Shown here piece by piece: positions 4,290 through 5,485 of a DNA stretch of 5,485 nt (its first letter is position 1; the number at the start of each line of letters is the position of its first letter). Under the pieces are notes generated by a model. It was not told the DNA's origin. It worked only from the letters and a program-made list of their open reading frames with translations, and did not search any database. This DNA is from an uncultured Clostridium sp. (lineage in GTDB: Bacteria > Bacillota > Clostridia > Peptostreptococcales > Peptostreptococcaceae). A program made the position numbers and the translations under genes. The DNA lies in contig USRS01000107.1 of NCBI GenBank assembly GCA_900557165.1, positions 1 to 5,485 on the forward strand, read 5' to 3'.

Positions 4290-5485
4290 ATGCAAATTTA
4301 TAATTTTGATGAAAATAGGAAAATAATAAAAGAGGAATTGATTTTTAGAATAAATAGTAATCAGGAAAAATTAAAAGAAATACTTGAAGATTATAAAAGT
4401 AATTTTGATATACAAATTGATAATATATATGGTGAAAAAAAGGAATTATTTGAAATTGAGGATATAAATAAAGATTTTACTTATGTTTATAATAAAACTT
4501 TGGGAATTAAAAATTTAAACTCTAGGCTTATATATGTAAATATTACAAATAAAAAATTTAATTATAATAAGTTTACTAATTGTGATTTTAATCGTATAAA
4601 ATTTGAGAACTGCACTTTTATTGGTAGTACTTTTATAGAATGTAATTTTACTAATATATATTTTTCAAATTGTAATTTTGAATATGATTATAGTATTATA
4701 TCGTATTTTAAAAACTGTGTTTTTAATAACTGTATTTTTAATAAAAGTAATTTAAAAAATGCCATATTTGATGAAACTCATATTATTATGATTAAATTTA
4801 TTTTATCATCTCTAAAAAATGTAATTTTTAATAAATGCAACATAAAAAATATTATTTTTACTGATTGTGATTTAAAATCCATGAAAACTATAGAAGCTAA
4901 TATAGATGCTTTAAGTTTTGAAGATGAGTATTTAAGTAAAGTTGATGAAAATACTTTTATAGATAAATTGAAAATAAACAATAAAGATGATAAAACTTAT
5001 GAAAAAATATCTAAATCTTATAAAAGCATTTCATCAGTTTTTGAAAAAAATAGGCTGTTTAATTATGCGGGGGAATATTTTTACTTATATAAGTGTGCAG
5101 AGCAAAAATATTTAAAGGGAGTAGAAAAAATAAAATCTTATATTTTTTACTATATATGTGGTTATGGAGAGAGACCAACTTTTGCTCTTATAACATCTTT
5201 GGAAATTGTATTTATATTTGCTATTTTGTATATGTTTTTTGGCCTTTGTATAAATGAGAGAATAATTCATTATGATTTAAATATACTTTTTTATTTATCT
5301 AGAAAAATAATATATTTAGATATGATTGATTGTTTTTATTTTAGTTTAGCAACATTTACAAGTGTGGGATATGGAGATATATTTCCCATAGGTTATAGCA
5401 TATTATTATCTTGTTTAGAAATGATTTTGGGTGTAACTATGATGGGGGTGTGGACGGCAACTTTAGCAAGAAAAATCACACGATA
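4290..5485 (+). CDS. Pentapeptide-repeat / two-TM potassium channel fusion, open at window edge
   Basis: 398 codons are visible; the next begins TA, so a stop probably falls just outside. Residues 1-79 are a charged N-terminal region. Residues about 80-197 form a pentapeptide-repeat domain: Phe, Leu or Ile stands at every fifth position from Leu80 to Leu195 (24 positions, only Ser135 breaks it), giving about six turns of a right-handed beta-helix. Residues about 200-290 are a polar, probably helical linker with KSISSVFEKNRLFNYAGEYF and GYGERP (291-296), seen in other pentapeptide-channel proteins. TM1 is about 298-320, the pore helix about 344-357, the selectivity filter TSVGYGD (357-363) and TM2 about 367-391, ending LARKITR. 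This is an Ion_trans_2-type K+ channel, probably tetrameric, with the beta-helix in the cytoplasm as a sensing or gating module (inference). No RCK/TrkA domain is visible. The gene is more AT-rich than the importer operon. Confidence 0.9.
   Translation, partial: MQIYNFDENRKIIKEELIFRINSNQEKLKEILEDYKSNFDIQIDNIYGEKKELFEIEDINKDFTYVYNKTLGIKNLNSRLIYVNITNKKFNYNKFTNCDFNRIKFENCTFIGSTFIECNFTNIYFSNCNFEYDYSIISYFKNCVFNNCIFNKSNLKNAIFDETHIIMIKFILSSLKNVIFNKCNIKNIIFTDCDLKSMKTIEANIDALSFEDEYLSKVDENTFIDKLKINNKDDKTYEKISKSYKSISSVFEKNRLFNYAGEYFYLYKCAEQKYLKGVEKIKSYIFYYICGYGERPTFALITSLEIVFIFAILYMFFGLCINERIIHYDLNILFYLSRKIIYLDMIDCFYFSLATFTSVGYGDIFPIGYSILLSCLEMILGVTMMGVWTATLARKITR

Noticed and set aside
4581..4868. Pentapeptide domain as a quinolone-resistance (Qnr/MfpA-like) protein
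   Set aside because: The domain is fused to a membrane channel with a K+ selectivity filter, which is a different architecture from free-standing gyrase-protecting proteins.
4778..4981. Open frame of 67 codons on the minus strand
   Set aside because: It is antisense inside the pentapeptide domain of the channel gene, is made of low-complexity AT-rich codons and has no credible start signal.

Overview
The window is very AT-rich DNA with strong Shine-Dalgarno sites, Asn/Ile/Lys-rich proteins, an SBP lipoprotein signal and a DUF1540-type protein. Together these point to a low-GC Firmicute, most likely a Clostridium-like anaerobe (inference; species not identified). There is no rRNA, tRNA, CRISPR array or recognisable transposase.

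Layout. (1) Positions 102-2372, minus strand: a complete three-gene ABC importer of the polar amino acid family, transcribed ATPase, permease, lipoprotein, with a TAATG overlap between the first two genes. (2) Positions 2373-2581: a divergent control region. It holds a TATAAT-containing promoter for the importer, an imperfect dyad over that promoter, a perfect inverted repeat with 25-bp arms, and an extended -10 promoter for the next gene. (3) Positions 2582-3268, plus strand: a multi-pass membrane protein of the YczE (COG2364) family, ended by a hairpin that can serve both strands. (4) Positions 3315-4134, minus strand: two small cysteine-rich proteins. One has two DUF1540-like modules; the other has an N-terminal Cys cluster and a degenerate HNH-like C-terminus. 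(5) Positions 4135-4289: a second divergent control region with a mirrored TTGATTTTTA repeat. (6) Positions 4290-5485, plus strand: a gene left open by the window edge that fuses a pentapeptide-repeat beta-helix to a two-TM potassium channel with a TSVGYGD selectivity filter. Its last visible codon is at 5481-5483 and the next begins TA, so it probably stops just outside.

How the parts may work together. The importer is a self-contained uptake system; cystine or another polar amino acid is the likeliest substrate class, but the sequence does not settle it. The two Cys-rich proteins and the channel share a divergent promoter region and could be co-regulated, which is inference. The two most unusual items are the 25-bp-arm palindrome placed midway between two divergent promoters, and the channel fusion with its strictly periodic five-residue register and cysteine ladder.
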